Positions 63,262 to 64,000 of a stretch of DNA of 64,000 nucleotides are shown here, piece by piece. The stretch covers positions 3,986,001 to 4,050,000 of the forward strand of contig NZ_CP020330.1 in the NCBI RefSeq assembly GCF_002043005.1, written 5' to 3'. The position numbers and the translations under genes were made by a program. The notes below the pieces were generated by a model. It was not told the DNA's origin. It saw only the letters and a program-made list of their open reading frames with translations, and did no database searches. This stretch comes from Martelella mediterranea DSM 17316. Its GTDB lineage: Bacteria > Pseudomonadota > Alphaproteobacteria > Rhizobiales > Rhizobiaceae. Each line of letters starts with the position of its first letter. The stretch's first letter is position 1.

Positions 63262-63829
63262 GGTCCTTTTCTACCTGCGCGGACTTTGGCTGTTGTTCAA
63301 GGCCGATCCGGCCCATGCGCGCTATCTCGATTTCACCGAACGGGGCGTGGCGCGCTCGTTCTGGGCGCTCGCCTATTGCCTGCCGCTGATGGTGGCGAGC
63401 GAGCTGGTGAGCCTTACCCGCCTTGTGCAGCCCCCGATCGACCTCACGCTCGTTACCCTTTTGCGCACCGCATTGATCCAGGGGCTGAGCTGGATGGCGC
63501 CGCTGGTCGTGCTCGGCGTCGTCTGCATGGTCTCCGGCCTGCCGCGCGCCTTTCTCAAGATCATCGTCGCCACCAACTGGCTGAGCCTGCCGGTGAACAT
63601 CTTCGCAGCACTCGCGATCTTCCTGATCGCGACCGGGCTGCAGCCGCTGGCGACCATCGTGCTGATCGTGTTCCAGACCGTGCTGCTCGGCGCTTTCCTG
63701 TTCGAAATCCGGATCGTCTACATGCTGATGGGTGAAAAAGTGTTGCCGACGGCGGCGGCGATCATCGCCTCGGCGATCACCGCGCTGCTGGTCACCGATA
63801 TCGGCACGCGCTATATCGTTGGAGGGTGA
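63245..63829 (+). CDS. Conserved inner-membrane protein of unknown function
   Basis: This is a 194-residue hydrophobic protein with about five membrane helices ([83 protein letters not shown], and a final helix). It starts with TTG at 63245, with GAGGTGG about 8 bases upstream, inside the end of dapE. That position implies translational coupling to dapE, yet no sequence feature ties it to lysine synthesis. The short amphipathic N-terminus ([27 protein letters not shown]) recalls small rhizobial membrane proteins of unassigned function. Confidence 0.8.
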   Translation: MPLLAEVLFYLRGLWLLFKADPAHARYLDFTERGVARSFWALAYCLPLMVASELVSLTRLVQPPIDLTLVTLLRTALIQGLSWMAPLVVLGVVCMVSGLPRAFLKIIVATNWLSLPVNIFAALAIFLIATGLQPLATIVLIVFQTVLLGAFLFEIRIVYMLMGEKVLPTAAAIIASAITALLVTDIGTRYIVGG

Positions 63830-63892
63830 GAGCATCCTTACTTGACAGGTGGTGCCGCTCACGCAAAAATTGTATGCATCGGGGGATATGTC

Positions 63893-64000
63893 ATGACCAG
63901 AAAAGCGCTGGCGCTCGCCGTTCTGCTGGGGCTCGTCGCCTGCCAGACGGGACCGGTTTCGATTCTCTACAAGGAAGGCTCGACCCGCGCCGAGCGGCAG
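63893..64000 (+). CDS. Lipoprotein, N-terminal part (cut by window edge)
   Basis: From the ATG at 63893 the frame reads MTRKALALAVLLGLVACQTG and runs open to the right edge. LGLVAC is a lipobox, so the protein is processed by signal peptidase II at Cys17 and anchored as a lipoprotein; the residue after Cys is Gln, not Asp, favouring the outer membrane. GGGGGAT lies about 10 bases upstream. Only 36 residues are visible, so the family cannot be named. Confidence 0.65.
   Translation, partial: MTRKALALAVLLGLVACQTGPVSILYKEGSTRAERQ

Overview
The window is high-GC chromosomal DNA from an alphaproteobacterium of the Hyphomicrobiales, and looks Rhizobiaceae/Aurantimonadaceae-like. The reasons are a CcrM-type GANTC methyltransferase gene, the zapA / 6S RNA / 5-formyl-THF cyclo-ligase block, a tkt-gap pair, a dapD-dapE block, a DUF721-mutY block, a rhizobial intergenic palindromic repeat, and a TGA-N9-TCA iron operator of the RirA type. 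Genus cannot be fixed from the sequence alone. I saw no phage, plasmid replication genes or CRISPR array.

Layout. (1) 1-3.9 kb: a sugar ABC transporter (permease cut by the left edge, binding protein), a TIM-barrel sugar isomerase and a divergent LacI repressor with two palindromic operators between them. (2) 3.9-4.7 kb: a lone SDR. (3) 4.8-13.1 kb: a siderophore-iron uptake locus. A coupled binding protein-permease-permease-ATPase-ferric reductase operon runs leftward, with a divergent TonB receptor and a convergent AraC regulator. (4) 13.4-34.4 kb: a large accessory catabolic island. Fourteen tightly packed, mostly overlapping minus-strand genes encode enoyl-CoA hydratases, three acyl-CoA dehydrogenases, a FadJ-like enzyme, a CaiB CoA-transferase, an ADP-forming acyl-CoA synthetase, SDRs (one a double SDR), an SMP-30 lactonase, a SnoaL-like protein and TctA/TctB. 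Divergent from it are the TctC binding protein and then TetR and LysR regulators. A two-component flavin monooxygenase (LLM oxygenase plus flavin reductase) closes the island. Matching TetR-type palindromes sit in the divergent promoter and upstream of tetR. (5) 34.5-35.4 kb: wreckage of ISL3 and IS6 transposases beside a tRNA-Gln gene. (6) 35.6-64 kb: mostly core genome: MBL hydrolase, ppdK, smc, DsbA-like protein, DUF721 protein, mutY, HAD hydrolase, ccrM, DUF1254 protein, glutaredoxin-MauE fusion, YmdB phosphoesterase, 5-FCL, 6S RNA, zapA, tkt, gap, an IS110 insertion, DMT transporter, pyrimidine-nucleotidase-like HAD, EF-hand protein, dapD, dapE, a membrane protein and a lipoprotein cut by the right edge.

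How the genes work together. The island reads as one pathway. A tripartite TctABC system imports an organic acid. CoA is attached by the CoA-transferase and/or the ADP-forming ligase. A probable heteromeric acyl-CoA dehydrogenase, hydratases, an isomerase and dehydrogenases run a beta-oxidation-like degradation, with the lactonase and flavin monooxygenase handling a ring or oxygenated intermediate. The substrate is not evident. This self-regulated cluster is the best candidate in the window for an undescribed system.
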